A program made the translations under genes and the position numbers. From positions 1 to 64,000 of the forward strand of contig CAMBWM010000001.1 in NCBI GenBank assembly GCA_945871335.1: a stretch of DNA of 64,000 nucleotides. The letters are read 5' to 3'. Positions 26,130-35,235 of the stretch are shown in pieces. The stretch's first letter is position 1. The number at the start of each line of letters is the position of its first letter. This DNA is from Polaromonas sp. YR568. Lineage in GTDB: Bacteria; Pseudomonadota; Gammaproteobacteria; Burkholderiales; Burkholderiaceae. The notes beneath the pieces were generated by a model. The model made no database searches and was not told the DNA's origin. It saw only the letters and a program-made list of their open reading frames with translations.

Positions 26130-27647
26130 ATGGATTCCAAGCTCTACAGCAACACCCTGGGCTATACCGGCAGCGGCGGCCAGAACGCGCCCAGCCTGCT
26201 TGCGCCTGGCATGGTGATAGACCGTTTCCAACTCGAGGAAAAACTCCATGTCGGCGGCATGGCACACCTGTGGCGCGTCAGCGAAGTCAACCATGCCGGT
26301 GACTCGCGGCTGCCACTGATCATGAAAGTGCCGCGCATCAAAGGCGGCGAAGACCCGGCGACCATCGTCGGCTTCGAGGTCGAGCAGATGATCATGCCGA
26401 TGCTCACCGGCCCGCACTGCCCGAAGTTCATCGCCAAGGGCGACTTCACGCGCCAGCCCTTCATCGTGATGGAACGCATCGAAGGCGTGTCGCTGCGCGC
26501 CAGGCTCGACGAGGCACCGCTGGCCATCGACGAGGTGATCGAGGTCGGCTCACGCGTGGCCACCGCGCTGCACGACCTGCACCGCCAGCACTTGGTGCAC
26601 CTAGACGTCAAGCCCAGCAACATCATGTTCCGGCCCGACGGCAGCGCGGTGATGGTCGATTTCGGCCTGTCGCGCCACGACCACCTGCCCGACCTGCTCG
26701 ACGAGGAGTTCACGCTGCCGATGGGCACCGGGCCTTACATGTCGCCCGAGCAGGTGCAGTTCATCCGCAACGACCCGCGCAGCGACCTGTTCGCGCTCGG
26801 CGTGATGCTCTACCACTTCTCGACCGGCGAGCGACCTTTCGGTCAGCCCGACAGCGTTCGCGGCCTGCGTCGGCGCCTGTATGTCGACCCGGTACCACCG
26901 CGCACGCTGCGCCGCGACTGTCCACCCTGGTTGCAAGAAGTGATCCTGAAGTGCCTGGAGGTCGACCCTGCTCGCCGCTACCAGACGGCAGGCCAACTCG
27001 CGCTCGACTTGCAGGACCCCAGCCAGATCGCATTGACCCGGCGCGCCGAAAAGCTGCAGCGAAGCGGTGTGATCAAGACCTTCAAACGCTGGTTCTTCGC
27101 CTTGGGCGCCGAGCCTGGCGCAGAGCGCGGCAAGGTGGCCGAGCGGCTGGACCGCAGCCCGATCATCATGGTGGCGGTCGACATCGACAACGCCAGTACC
27201 GAGTTGCTGCAACAGCAGCGAGAGACCGTCAGGCGCATCGCGCTGACCGAGCCCGGCGCGAGACTGGCCTGCGTCAGCGTGATGAAGATCAACCGCATCG
27301 GCATGGATGAGTTGGTCGACACCCAAGGTCGCAGCCTGCATGTCAAACAGCTGGTCGCGCTCAAACACTGGGCCCGACCGATCAGCAAGTCGCTCAATCT
27401 CGACGAGGGACGGCTGACCTTCCATGTGCTCGAAGCCAGCGACGCCGCATCGGCCCTGGTCGAGTTCGCGCAGCGCAACCAGGTCGACCACCTGGTGATG
27501 GGCGCGCGCGGCGCGTCGACCTTCAGGCGCTTGCTCGGCAGCGTGTCGTCACAGGTGGTGGCGCAATCGAACTGCACCGTCACCGTGGTTCGCGCGCCAG
27601 GCCTGGGCGAAGAAGCTCGGGGCGCGACCCAAATGCCGGCCGGCTGA
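26130..27647 (+). CDS. Ser/Thr protein kinase fused to universal stress protein domain
   Basis: A 505-residue two-domain protein. Residues 33-300 form a Hanks-type kinase: glycine loop LHVGGMAHLW, ATP lysine about K66 (IMKVP), catalytic loop HLDVKPSN (D159, K161, N164), VDFGLS (D177) and GTGPYMSPEQ. Residues 343-488 form a UspA domain with the nucleotide-binding signature MGARGASTFRRLLGSVSS. No membrane segment is visible, so it is probably cytoplasmic. The USP part could sense ATP or stress and set kinase activity. This is inference from the fusion. Confidence 0.92.
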   Translation: MDSKLYSNTLGYTGSGGQNAPSLLAPGMVIDRFQLEEKLHVGGMAHLWRVSEVNHAGDSRLPLIMKVPRIKGGEDPATIVGFEVEQMIMPMLTGPHCPKFIAKGDFTRQPFIVMERIEGVSLRARLDEAPLAIDEVIEVGSRVATALHDLHRQHLVHLDVKPSNIMFRPDGSAVMVDFGLSRHDHLPDLLDEEFTLPMGTGPYMSPEQVQFIRNDPRSDLFALGVMLYHFSTGERPFGQPDSVRGLRRRLYVDPVPPRTLRRDCPPWLQEVILKCLEVDPARRYQTAGQLALDLQDPSQIALTRRAEKLQRSGVIKTFKRWFFALGAEPGAERGKVAERLDRSPIIMVAVDIDNASTELLQQQRETVRRIALTEPGARLACVSVMKINRIGMDELVDTQGRSLHVKQLVALKHWARPISKSLNLDEGRLTFHVLEASDAASALVEFAQRNQVDHLVMGARGASTFRRLLGSVSSQVVAQSNCTVTVVRAPGLGEEARGATQMPAG

Positions 27648-27670
27648 TCGCCCGCGGTCATCAGTCAGGT

Positions 27671-28453
27671 CTACCGACTGGTTGGATCCGACCCGGGCAT
27701 CTGCTGGTTCATCCGGCTGACCCGCAGCACCGCCTGGGTGCGCGATGTCACACCCAGCGCGCGCAGCACCGCAGCCACATGGTCCTTGACCGTGTCGACC
27801 GACAGGTTCAGCTCGCGTGCGATGAGCTTGTTGGACAAACCCTTCAGCAGCCAGTCCAGCACCTCGGCTTGGCGCCGCGTCAGGCCGAGTTCGGACAGGC
27901 TGTGCAGCGCGGCGGGTCCGGGATCGGCCATCGGCCGCAACAGCGCCAACTTGCTGTCCAACGCGCCAGCGTTGACCCAGCCGGCACCAGGCTTTGCCAT
28001 GGCATCGGCCACCGCCGCAGCGCCAGCCGGCTTGGCGCCAGGCGGCTTGACCTGGCCCGACAGGGCCTGCGGAATGTAGACACCGCCCGACACCACCAGC
28101 GCCAGCGCGTCAAACAAATCCTTGATCGGGCTGCGCTTGGGCAAAAAACCCATCGCGCCCATATCGACCGCACGCACCATGTCGGCCAGGCGCTCGGCGG
28201 CCGACAACACGACGACGGGCAGCGAGGGATGGCGGTGGCGCATCTCGGCCAGCACCGTGAATCCGTCCACCTCGTCGCCCAAATCGAGGTCGAGCAGCAC
28301 CAGTCCGACATCGGGCTGCTGCGCCAGCAACTCGAATCCATCGACGGCATTCTCGGCACTGAGCACGGTGACCGCCGGGTCGAGGCGATGGATCATGGTC
28401 TGCAGCGCTGACAGGATCAGCGGATGGTCATCGACCAGCAGCACCTTCATCAT
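27671..28453 (-). CDS. NarL/LuxR-family response regulator
   Basis: A 260-residue response regulator. The receiver domain (residues 1-120) has the acidic pair D8/D9, the likely phospho-acceptor D55 in LVLLDLDLGDE, and K106. A long Ala/Pro/Gly-rich linker (130-180) is unusual for the family. The LuxR-type helix-turn-helix is at 188-246 (LTRRQAEVLDWLLKGLSNKLIA). No sensor kinase is next to it. It converges on the kinase-USP gene with a 23-bp gap. Targets are unknown. Confidence 0.93.
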   Translation of the reverse strand: MMKVLLVDDHPLILSALQTMIHRLDPAVTVLSAENAVDGFELLAQQPDVGLVLLDLDLGDEVDGFTVLAEMRHRHPSLPVVVLSAAERLADMVRAVDMGAMGFLPKRSPIKDLFDALALVVSGGVYIPQALSGQVKPPGAKPAGAAAVADAMAKPGAGWVNAGALDSKLALLRPMADPGPAALHSLSELGLTRRQAEVLDWLLKGLSNKLIARELNLSVDTVKDHVAAVLRALGVTSRTQAVLRVSRMNQQMPGSDPTSR

Positions 28454-28480
28454 GTTCGCCTCCTCCCGGTGGCCCGCAGC

Positions 28481-28963
28481 TCAGATGAATCGTCGCGACA
28501 CCGCCTCGGCCACACAGACCGGCTTGGCCGCACCTTCGCGCTCGATGCTGATTTCCATCGTCACCTGAGCGCCGCCCTCGATGGGCTCGAAAGCCTTGAG
28601 CCGGATCTGACCGCGCAAGCGACTGCCCGACGGCACCGGCGCCATGAAGCGAACCCGGTTCAGGCCGTAGTTGATGCCCATCTTCACATCGTCGACGTGG
28701 ATCGCCTTCTCAGCCAGTTGCGGCAGCAGTGACAGCGTCAGAAAGCCGTGGGCGATGGTCGTGCCGAAAGGCCCGCTCGCAGCGCGCACCGGATCTACAT
28801 GGATCCACTGGTGGTCGCCGGTGGCCTGGGCGAACAGGTCGATGCGAGCCTGGTCTATCAGCATCCAGGAACTGGTCGCCAGGTGCTCGCCGACCCGGTC
28901 TTGCAGCGAAGCCAGGGTGGCGAAGTGGACGGGTTTTTCGGTGGTATCGCTTGTATCGCTCAT
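28481..28963 (-). CDS. MaoC-like (R)-specific hydratase domain protein
   Basis: A 160-residue hot-dog-fold protein of the MaoC dehydratase family, which hydrates enoyl-CoA to (R)-3-hydroxyacyl-CoA. The catalytic block is FAQATGDHQWIHVDPVRAASGPFGTTIAHGFLTL (D and H of GDxQWIH). The start at 28963 overlaps the ParA-like gene stop as ATGA, so the two are translationally coupled. A start at 28993 would add ten residues and overlap more. Its pathway is not evident from the neighbours. Confidence 0.9.
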   Translation of the reverse strand: MSDTSDTTEKPVHFATLASLQDRVGEHLATSSWMLIDQARIDLFAQATGDHQWIHVDPVRAASGPFGTTIAHGFLTLSLLPQLAEKAIHVDDVKMGINYGLNRVRFMAPVPSGSRLRGQIRLKAFEPIEGGAQVTMEISIEREGAAKPVCVAEAVSRRFI

Positions 28964-29577
28964 GTCTGAAGCCAGTTGATCAGGGGCTGCCATTGCAACA
29001 GATCGCGCTCAACCCTGCCGGCGGCGACATCCCACAAGGTCAGCCCGCGCGCGGCCAAGTGAACGTAGTTCTGGGTGTCGCGCAGCCCGGTGATGGCCGG
29101 CTGACCCAGCGCGGTCAGAAACTCGTTGAGGTGATCGGTGGCGTGGGTATGTTCCTTGACCCGTACCGCCACCAGACCCAGCACCACCCGGTCAGCACGC
29201 CGATGGCCCCGCAACTCGGCCAAGAAGGCGTGGGTGGCAGCGATGTCGAATGGGCTGGGCTGCAGTGGGACCAGCAAGCGGTCGGCGATCTTCATCACCG
29301 AATCCAGCCGCTTGCCGCGCAGGCCAGCGGGCGTGTCAAGCACCAAATGGGTCGTTCCCTTGGGCGGACGCACCAACTCATTGTCCACCAGGTCCCAGCC
29401 CCGGATAGCAGGCGCCTGAGCGGGGCGCAAAGCCAGCCACTGCCGCGCGCTTTGCTGGCGATCGATGTCGCCGAGCATCACCGCGTGGCCCTGGTGCGCC
29501 AGCCAGCCCGCGATGTTGGTGGCCAGCGTGCTCTTGCCGACGCCGCCCTTGGGGTTGGCCACCACGATCACGGGCAT
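28960..29577 (-). CDS. Orphan ParA/MinD-family ATPase
   Basis: A 205-residue deviant-Walker ATPase (KGGVGKST at residues 10-17, with the extra signature lysine). The second aspartate block is LGDIDRQQSARQW and DTPAGL follows. It lacks the N-terminal DNA-binding domain of plasmid ParA and has no ParB gene nearby, so a role in positioning a protein cargo or a chromosomal locus is more likely than plasmid partition. GGAGG lies 8 bp before the ATG at 29577. It overlaps the MaoC-like gene. Confidence 0.9.
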   Translation of the reverse strand: MPVIVVANPKGGVGKSTLATNIAGWLAHQGHAVMLGDIDRQQSARQWLALRPAQAPAIRGWDLVDNELVRPPKGTTHLVLDTPAGLRGKRLDSVMKIADRLLVPLQPSPFDIAATHAFLAELRGHRRADRVVLGLVAVRVKEHTHATDHLNEFLTALGQPAITGLRDTQNYVHLAARGLTLWDVAAGRVERDLLQWQPLINWLQT

Positions 29578-29726
29578 GAAATCCACCTCCAGGAAGTCGA
29601 ATGCTGATATTCCGGGACCTGCCCGTACCGCAAGGCGCTGTACATCAACTTCGGGCAGCGCTTCGCATTGATTCTCGCCCATCCGCAAGCCGGCGCGCCC
29701 TGAGCCGCCGCCGGCCGTCGCAGCGA

Positions 29727-30302
29727 TCAGACCAGACTGCAGGCTTGGTCAAAGTCCAGCCGCGGGCTGCGTGCGAAGACCTTGGCCGGGTCGCCATGGC
29801 CGAGGGTGCAGATGAAATTGGTCTTCACGGTGGTGCCGGTCCAGAACGCAGCGTCAAGCTTGGCGGCATCGAAGCCACTCATCGGACCACAGTCCAGACC
29901 CAGCGCCCTGGCAGCGATGATCATGTAGCCGCCTTGCAGGCTGGAATTTCGCATCGCCGTCTCTTGTATCGCAGCATCCTTGCCGGCAAACCAGGCACGC
30001 GCATCGGCGTGGGGAAACAATTTGGGCAACTGGTCGTGGAACATCAAGTCCATCCCGACGATCACGGTCACTGGCGCTTGCTCGATCTTGGTCACGTTGG
30101 CCGCCGACACGCAGGCCGCCAGCTGGGCTTTGGCTGCGGCCGATCGGACGAACTTGAAACGGGCCGGGCAGGCGTTGGCTGCGGTCGGCCCGAACTTGAG
30201 CAGGTCGTAGAGCGCGTGCAACTCGGCATCGGAGACCGGCTGGGGCAGGTAGCCGTTCTGGCTGCGGGCGTCGGTGAAGAGTTGAGCGGTGGTCAGTGTC
30301 AT
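29727..30302 (-). CDS. Nitroreductase family / malonic semialdehyde reductase
   Basis: A 191-residue flavin reductase most like RutE/HadB (3-hydroxypropanoate dehydrogenase) members of the nitroreductase family. Features are [13 protein letters not shown] at residues 38-50, the FMN-binding [29 protein letters not shown], and the C-terminal LGHGDPAK. It would reduce malonic semialdehyde or related aldehydes with NAD(P)H. The rest of the Rut pathway is absent here. The start (MTLTTAQLF) matches the family. Confidence 0.85.
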   Translation of the reverse strand: MTLTTAQLFTDARSQNGYLPQPVSDAELHALYDLLKFGPTAANACPARFKFVRSAAAKAQLAACVSAANVTKIEQAPVTVIVGMDLMFHDQLPKLFPHADARAWFAGKDAAIQETAMRNSSLQGGYMIIAARALGLDCGPMSGFDAAKLDAAFWTGTTVKTNFICTLGHGDPAKVFARSPRLDFDQACSLV

Positions 30303-30346
30303 GGGGGTCCAGGATTTGGGCATCGATGTCGGGCCACAATTGTCTG

Positions 30347-30778
30347 ATGTTCCAACCCTCACAACACGACGTTCGCAGATTCTTCTGCGAAACCTGGCGC
30401 AAGCAGCAATCCGGTCTGCCGTTGACAGCGATGGAGGCCGTGGCGGCTGACTGGACCGTCGAGCATCCCGAGTACCACGCTGACCTGGCCGATCTGGACG
30501 CCGCGCTGGCGGCGAGTTACACGGTCGAAGAAGGCCGCAGCAACCCGTTCCTGCACCTGTCGATGCACTTGTCAATCGCCGAGCAGTGCAGCATCGACCA
30601 ACCCAATGGCATCCGCCAGGCCGTCGCGCTGCTGGCCGCGCGACGCAGCGCCTTGCACGAGGCACACCACGAGGTGATGGAATGCCTGGGCGAGATGATC
30701 TGGACCAGCCAGCGCAGCGGCCTGCCGCCGGATGGTCAGGCCTACCTCGAAGCGGTGCGACAGCGCGCCACGCGCTGA
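30347..30778 (+). CDS. DUF1841 family protein
   Basis: A 143-residue protein of the DUF1841 family, widespread in beta- and gammaproteobacteria. It begins [19 protein letters not shown] and contains [19 protein letters not shown] and [13 protein letters not shown]. It is helical and without membrane segments or signal peptide. The function is unknown. It diverges from the nitroreductase gene and converges on the copper chaperone gene, where the two stop codons abut. Confidence 0.88.
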   Translation: MFQPSQHDVRRFFCETWRKQQSGLPLTAMEAVAADWTVEHPEYHADLADLDAALAASYTVEEGRSNPFLHLSMHLSIAEQCSIDQPNGIRQAVALLAARRSALHEAHHEVMECLGEMIWTSQRSGLPPDGQAYLEAVRQRATR

Positions 30779-30970
30779 TCAAGCCGGCGGATAGCCTTCT
30801 TCGGTCAGCGCGGCGACAAAGCGCTCGGCCGGTTGCTGCGACGCTATGCTGACCCGGTGCTGGGGCAGATCGACCTGCAACTGGGCGCCGGCATCGACAC
30901 GCTGCACGGTTTCGGTCACGCTGCGAACGCAGTGGCCACAGGTCATGTCAGGCAAGGTCAGTTCGATCAT
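30779..30970 (-). CDS. copZ: Copper chaperone (heavy-metal-associated domain)
   Basis: A 63-residue HMA-domain protein with the ferredoxin-like fold and metal motif MTCGHC (Cys11, Cys14 in [15 protein letters not shown]). It should carry Cu(I) in the cytoplasm to the ATPase encoded divergently 70 bp away. It ends abutting the DUF1841 stop. The short shared upstream region may hold a common copper-responsive operator, but I see no clear dyad. Confidence 0.9.
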   Translation of the reverse strand: MIELTLPDMTCGHCVRSVTETVQRVDAGAQLQVDLPQHRVSIASQQPAERFVAALTEEGYPPA

Positions 30971-31039
30971 CGTCAAGCTCGGTGGTGGGTCAGCGTCGAA
31001 GTATCGACCTTGGCGCGTGCCTGGGCCTAGGATTGGATC

Positions 31040-33478
31040 ATGAACAACGCCTCCAGCCTGACCTTGACGATCACCGGCATGACTTGCGCGAGTTGTGTCG
31101 CAAGGGTCGAAAAAGCGCTGGCCAAAGTGCCTGGCGTGCAGCAAGCCAGCGTCAACCTCGCCACCGAACAAGTCCGATTGACGCTCGACACAGCGCAAGC
31201 CGCGGCCAGCGCCCGCGCCGCTCAGGCCGCAGTGTCCAAGGCGGGCTACGGCTTGGTCGAGGAACGCCTCAAACTGCAGGTCGACGGCATGACTTGCGCG
31301 AGTTGCGTTGCTCGGGTCGAGAAGGCACTGGCTCGAATGCCAGGGGTGTTGGAGGCCACGGTCAACCTGGCCACGGCCAGCGCCCAGGTCCGCCGGCTGG
31401 CTGGCAGCGCTGACGATACAAGCCTGGCGCAGGCGCTGCAGCGAGCAGGCTATGAGGCCCATGTCGAGTCCGGCAACGCAACGCACCCGCCAGCCTCGCG
31501 CGACCCGGGCTGGCGGGTGGTGGTGGCCGCCGCGCTGTCGGCACCGCTGGTGTTGCCGATGGCCGGTGACCTGCTGGGCCGTCACTGGATGCTGCCCGCG
31601 CTGTGGCAATGGGTATTGGCGACGCCGGTGCTGTTCTTCTTCGGCGCGCGATTCTTCGTCGCCGGCTGGAAGGCGCTGCGCGCGGGCGCCGGCAACATGG
31701 ACTTGCTGGTGGCCACAGGCACCGGCGCAGCCTACGGGCTGAGCCTGGCGCTGATGTTCCGAGGCCAAGCGGGTGAACACGAAGCGATGCCAGCGCTCTA
31801 TTTCGAAAGCGCGTCGATGGTCATCACCTTGGTGCTGCTGGGCAAATGGCTGGAAGCTCGGGCCAAGCGCCGCACGCTGGTCGCACTCGACGGCTTGCGC
31901 GCGCTGCGGCCCGACAGCGCCAACCTGCGGCGCGCCGGTCAGGAGCTGCGCGTCGCGCTCGACCAGGTCCAGCCCGGCGACTTGGTGCTGGTGCGCCCGG
32001 GCGAGCGCCTGCCCACCGACGGCGTGGTGATCGAAGGCCGCAGCCACCTGGATGAATCGATGCTGACCGGCGAGAGTCTGCCGGTGGCGCGCCAGATCGG
32101 CGACTTCGTCACCGGTGGCGCGATCAACGGCGAGGGCTTGCTGCTGGTGCGCACCACGGCGGTCGGCGCGGCCAGCATGCTGTCGCAGATCGTGCAGATG
32201 GTCGAATCGGCGCAGGCCCGCAAAGCGCCGATCCAGCAGACGGTCGACCGGGTCGCCGAGGTGTTCGTGCCGGCGGTGTTCGTCGCCGCAATGCTCACGC
32301 TGCTGGGCTGGGGCTGGGCCAACGGCGACTGGCCACAGGCACTGATCCACGCGGTGTCGGTGCTGGTGATTGCCTGCCCCTGCGCGCTGGGACTGGCGAC
32401 CCCGGCCACACTGATGGTGGGCACCGGGCTGGCTGCGCGTCGCGGCATCCTGGTGCGCGACGCCCAAGCACTCGAGTTGATGCGATCGGTCGCGGTGGTG
32501 GCTTTCGACAAGACCGGCACGCTGACCGAGGGCAGGCCGAGGTTGGTCGAGGCGGCCGCCAGCGCATCGCTGCCCGGCGGGCGGGCCGAGTTGTTGACGC
32601 TGGCCGCCTCGCTGCAGGCCGCCAGCGAGCATCCGCTGGCCCGTGCGGTGCTGCAAGCGGCCAAGAGCGAGTCGCTGGCCTGGCCGCAGGCTGAGAACGC
32701 GCAAGCGGTGCCAGGTCGCGGGATCGAAGCCCGCGTCGCCGGCCGAGACCTGAAGTTGGGCAGCAGCCTATGGATGGCAGAGATCGGCGTCACCGACCCC
32801 GATCTCGCGGCCCAGGGCGAGGCTTGGGCCGCGCAAGGCCGCAGCGTGGCCTGGCTGGCCGAAGCGGGGCCTCACAGCGCGCCCCGCGCGCTCGGGCTGC
32901 TGGCTTTCGGCGACCAAGCCAGGCCGGGCGCCGCGGCGGCGATCGCCGCATTGCAGCGCGAAGGACTGCGGATCGTGCTGGTCAGCGGCGACAACCGGGG
33001 TGCGGCCCAGGCGCTGGCGCAGCAGGTCGGCATCAGCGAGGTGATGGCCGAAGTCCTGCCGGCGGAGAAGGCGCAAGCGATCCAGGGCTTGCGCGCCGGG
33101 CTTGCGCCAGGACAGCGTGTGGCCATGGTGGGCGACGGCGTCAACGATGCGCCGGCGCTGGCCGCAGCCGATGTCGGGCTGGCGATGGCGCACGCTGACA
33201 GCGGCGGCACCGATGTGGCGATGCAGACCGCGGGGATGACACTGCTGCGCGGCGACCCGATGCTGGTGCTCGAAGCGCTGCAGTTGTCGCGCGCGATCAC
33301 CCGTCGCATCCGCCAGAACCTGTTCTGGGCCTTCGCCTACAACGTCGTGGGCATCCCGCTGGCCGCGCTGGGCCTGCTCAGCCCAGTGGTCGCGGGCGCA
33401 GCGATGGCCTTGTCATCTGTGAGCGTGATCAGCAACGCGTTGCTGCTGGGGCGATTCAAGCCCCAGCGCGATCGTTAG
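31040..33478 (+). CDS. copA: Copper-exporting P1B-type ATPase
   Basis: An 812-residue Cu(I) efflux pump of the inner membrane. Two HMA domains lie at the N-terminus (MTCASC with C16/C19 and C86/C89). The transmembrane metal site is CPC (446-448 in CPCALGLATP). The phosphorylated aspartate is D490 in FDKTGTLTEG, and the ATP-hinge block is MVGDGVNDAPALAAADVG. All parts are intact. It is divergent from the chaperone gene, and its stop overlaps the convergent cytochrome gene by four bases. Confidence 0.96.
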   Translation: MNNASSLTLTITGMTCASCVARVEKALAKVPGVQQASVNLATEQVRLTLDTAQAAASARAAQAAVSKAGYGLVEERLKLQVDGMTCASCVARVEKALARMPGVLEATVNLATASAQVRRLAGSADDTSLAQALQRAGYEAHVESGNATHPPASRDPGWRVVVAAALSAPLVLPMAGDLLGRHWMLPALWQWVLATPVLFFFGARFFVAGWKALRAGAGNMDLLVATGTGAAYGLSLALMFRGQAGEHEAMPALYFESASMVITLVLLGKWLEARAKRRTLVALDGLRALRPDSANLRRAGQELRVALDQVQPGDLVLVRPGERLPTDGVVIEGRSHLDESMLTGESLPVARQIGDFVTGGAINGEGLLLVRTTAVGAASMLSQIVQMVESAQARKAPIQQTVDRVAEVFVPAVFVAAMLTLLGWGWANGDWPQALIHAVSVLVIACPCALGLATPATLMVGTGLAARRGILVRDAQALELMRSVAVVAFDKTGTLTEGRPRLVEAAASASLPGGRAELLTLAASLQAASEHPLARAVLQAAKSESLAWPQAENAQAVPGRGIEARVAGRDLKLGSSLWMAEIGVTDPDLAAQGEAWAAQGRSVAWLAEAGPHSAPRALGLLAFGDQARPGAAAAIAALQREGLRIVLVSGDNRGAAQALAQQVGISEVMAEVLPAEKAQAIQGLRAGLAPGQRVAMVGDGVNDAPALAAADVGLAMAHADSGGTDVAMQTAGMTLLRGDPMLVLEALQLSRAITRRIRQNLFWAFAYNVVGIPLAALGLLSPVVAGAAMALSSVSVISNALLLGRFKPQRDR

Positions 33479-34170
33479 CGAAAGCGACTTTGCGGCACCA
33501 CTTTGAGGTCGCCAGGCAGCGATGACAGATAGGTCGCGACCTGTTTGAGCTCGCTCGCGTTGAAAGTGAGCTTCTTCTTGCCATCGGCCTCTTGCACGAC
33601 CTGGCTGCGCATCGTGGCATTGCTGCGGCCTACGAGCTTGTTGCCGTCGGTGTGGTAAGCCTTCAGTGCAGCGAGCAGGTAGTCCGAGTGCTGGCCGGCC
33701 AGACGCGGGTAGGTGGGGTCGATCGGGCTGCTGAAGTTGGCGCCGTGACAGGCGACACACACCGCCATGCGGTCTTTTAGCGGCTCGGGCACCGCATGCG
33801 CCAAGGCAGCAGCAGGGGGGGCGCCGGCGGCTGACTTGCCCTGGGACTCGTAGAAAGCACCCAGATCGGCCATGTCTTGATCGGTCAGCGAACTGGCGAT
33901 GCCGCGCATCGTTGGGTGCTTGCGGTCACCCTTCTGGTAGGCGGTCAGCGCTGAAGCGATGTACTTGGCACCCTGGCCCGAGATCATCGGCACCTTGTAG
34001 ATCTCGGGAAAGCTGGCCTGGTAGCCGACGATGCCGTGACAGCCTATGCACATCGCAGCCTTGGTCTCACCCTTGGCGGCGTCCCCAGCCTTGGCATCCT
34101 CGGCCCGGGACAAGGTGCTCACGCCGGTCAGCGCGAGCAGCAGGGGGAACAGAAAGTACGCTTTTTTCAT
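33475..34170 (-). CDS. Dihaem cytochrome c (cytochrome c4 type)
   Basis: A 231-residue exported cytochrome. Signal peptide MKKAYFLFPLLLALTGVSTLSRA is followed by two haem-binding motifs, CIGCH (41-45) and CVACH (138-142), in two similar domains. It would transfer electrons in the periplasm, typically to a terminal oxidase. Domain methionines such as in HPTMRG and NATMRS may be axial ligands. It is not in the copper operon but converges on copA. Confidence 0.93.
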   Translation of the reverse strand: MKKAYFLFPLLLALTGVSTLSRAEDAKAGDAAKGETKAAMCIGCHGIVGYQASFPEIYKVPMISGQGAKYIASALTAYQKGDRKHPTMRGIASSLTDQDMADLGAFYESQGKSAAGAPPAAALAHAVPEPLKDRMAVCVACHGANFSSPIDPTYPRLAGQHSDYLLAALKAYHTDGNKLVGRSNATMRSQVVQEADGKKKLTFNASELKQVATYLSSLPGDLKVVPQSRFR

Positions 34171-34370
34171 CGTCTGGCGGAGGTGATGTCGCAGGGAAGC
34201 GGTGTACCGCCAGGCCTCATGCACCGCGGTTACACCAGATGAGCCAGGCACAGCTTGAGGGCTGTCAACCCGGCGACCCAGGATTATAAAGGCGACCCTT
34301 ATACTGGAATCCGATTTCCGGTTCAGTCCCCCCACAGCCCACAACAGCCGTCCACCACGGCCTCACAGCC

Positions 34371-35225
34371 ATGAAGTTTCAAGGATCAGACAACTACGTC
34401 GCCACCCAGGACCTGATGCTGGCAGTCAACGCCGCCATCACGCTCCAACGCCCGCTGCTCGTCAAGGGTGAGCCGGGCACCGGCAAGACCATGCTGGCCG
34501 AAGAAGTGTCGACCGCACTGGGCATGCCCTTGCTGCAGTGGCATGTCAAGAGCACCACCAAGGCCCAGCAAGGTCTGTACGAGTACGACGCGGTGAGCCG
34601 GCTGCGCGACAGCCAATTGGCCGACGAAGAGAGCTCGACGAAGGTGCGCGACATCCGCAACTACATCGTCCAGGGCGTGCTTTGGCAGGCCTTCACCGCC
34701 GACCAGCCGGTGGCACTGTTGATCGACGAGATCGACAAGGCCGACATCGAATTCCCGAACGACTTGCTGCGCGAGATCGACCGGATGGAGTTCTATGTCT
34801 ACGAGACCCGCGAGTTGGTGCGCGCCAAGCACCGCCCGCTGGTGTTCATCACCTCGAACAACGAGAAAGAGTTGCCAGACGCGTTCTTGCGGCGCTGCTT
34901 CTTCCACTACATCAAGTTCCCCGACGCCGACACGATGAAGCAAATCGTCGACGTGCACTTCCCCGGGCTCAAGCAAGAGTTGCTCGGCGCGGCGATGAAG
35001 ACCTTCTACGATGTGCGCAACCTGCCTGGGCTGAAGAAAAAGCCCTCGACCTCCGAACTGCTGGACTGGCTCAAGCTGCTGCTGGCCGAGGACATCCCGC
35101 TCGAAGTGCTGCAGAACAAGGATGAGAAGGTCTCGGTGCCGCCGCTAGTGGGGGCGCTGCTCAAGAACGAGCAAGACGTGACCTTGTTCGAAAAGCTGGT
35201 GTTCATGCAGCGCCACAACCGCTGA
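34371..35225 (+). CDS. MoxR-family AAA+ ATPase
   Basis: A 284-residue AAA+ ATPase with Walker A GEPGTGKT (33-40), Walker B ALLIDEIDKAD and sensor region FITSNNEKELPDAFLRR. MoxR ATPases usually act with a VWA protein to insert cofactors or assemble complexes (for example CoxD with CoxE in CO dehydrogenase). The VWA partner lies 0.9 kb downstream (36148-37320). TATACT at 34300-34305 could be a -10 box for this gene. Target unknown. Confidence 0.94.
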   Translation: MKFQGSDNYVATQDLMLAVNAAITLQRPLLVKGEPGTGKTMLAEEVSTALGMPLLQWHVKSTTKAQQGLYEYDAVSRLRDSQLADEESSTKVRDIRNYIVQGVLWQAFTADQPVALLIDEIDKADIEFPNDLLREIDRMEFYVYETRELVRAKHRPLVFITSNNEKELPDAFLRRCFFHYIKFPDADTMKQIVDVHFPGLKQELLGAAMKTFYDVRNLPGLKKKPSTSELLDWLKLLLAEDIPLEVLQNKDEKVSVPPLVGALLKNEQDVTLFEKLVFMQRHNR

Positions 35226-35235
35226 GAGGGCGGCG

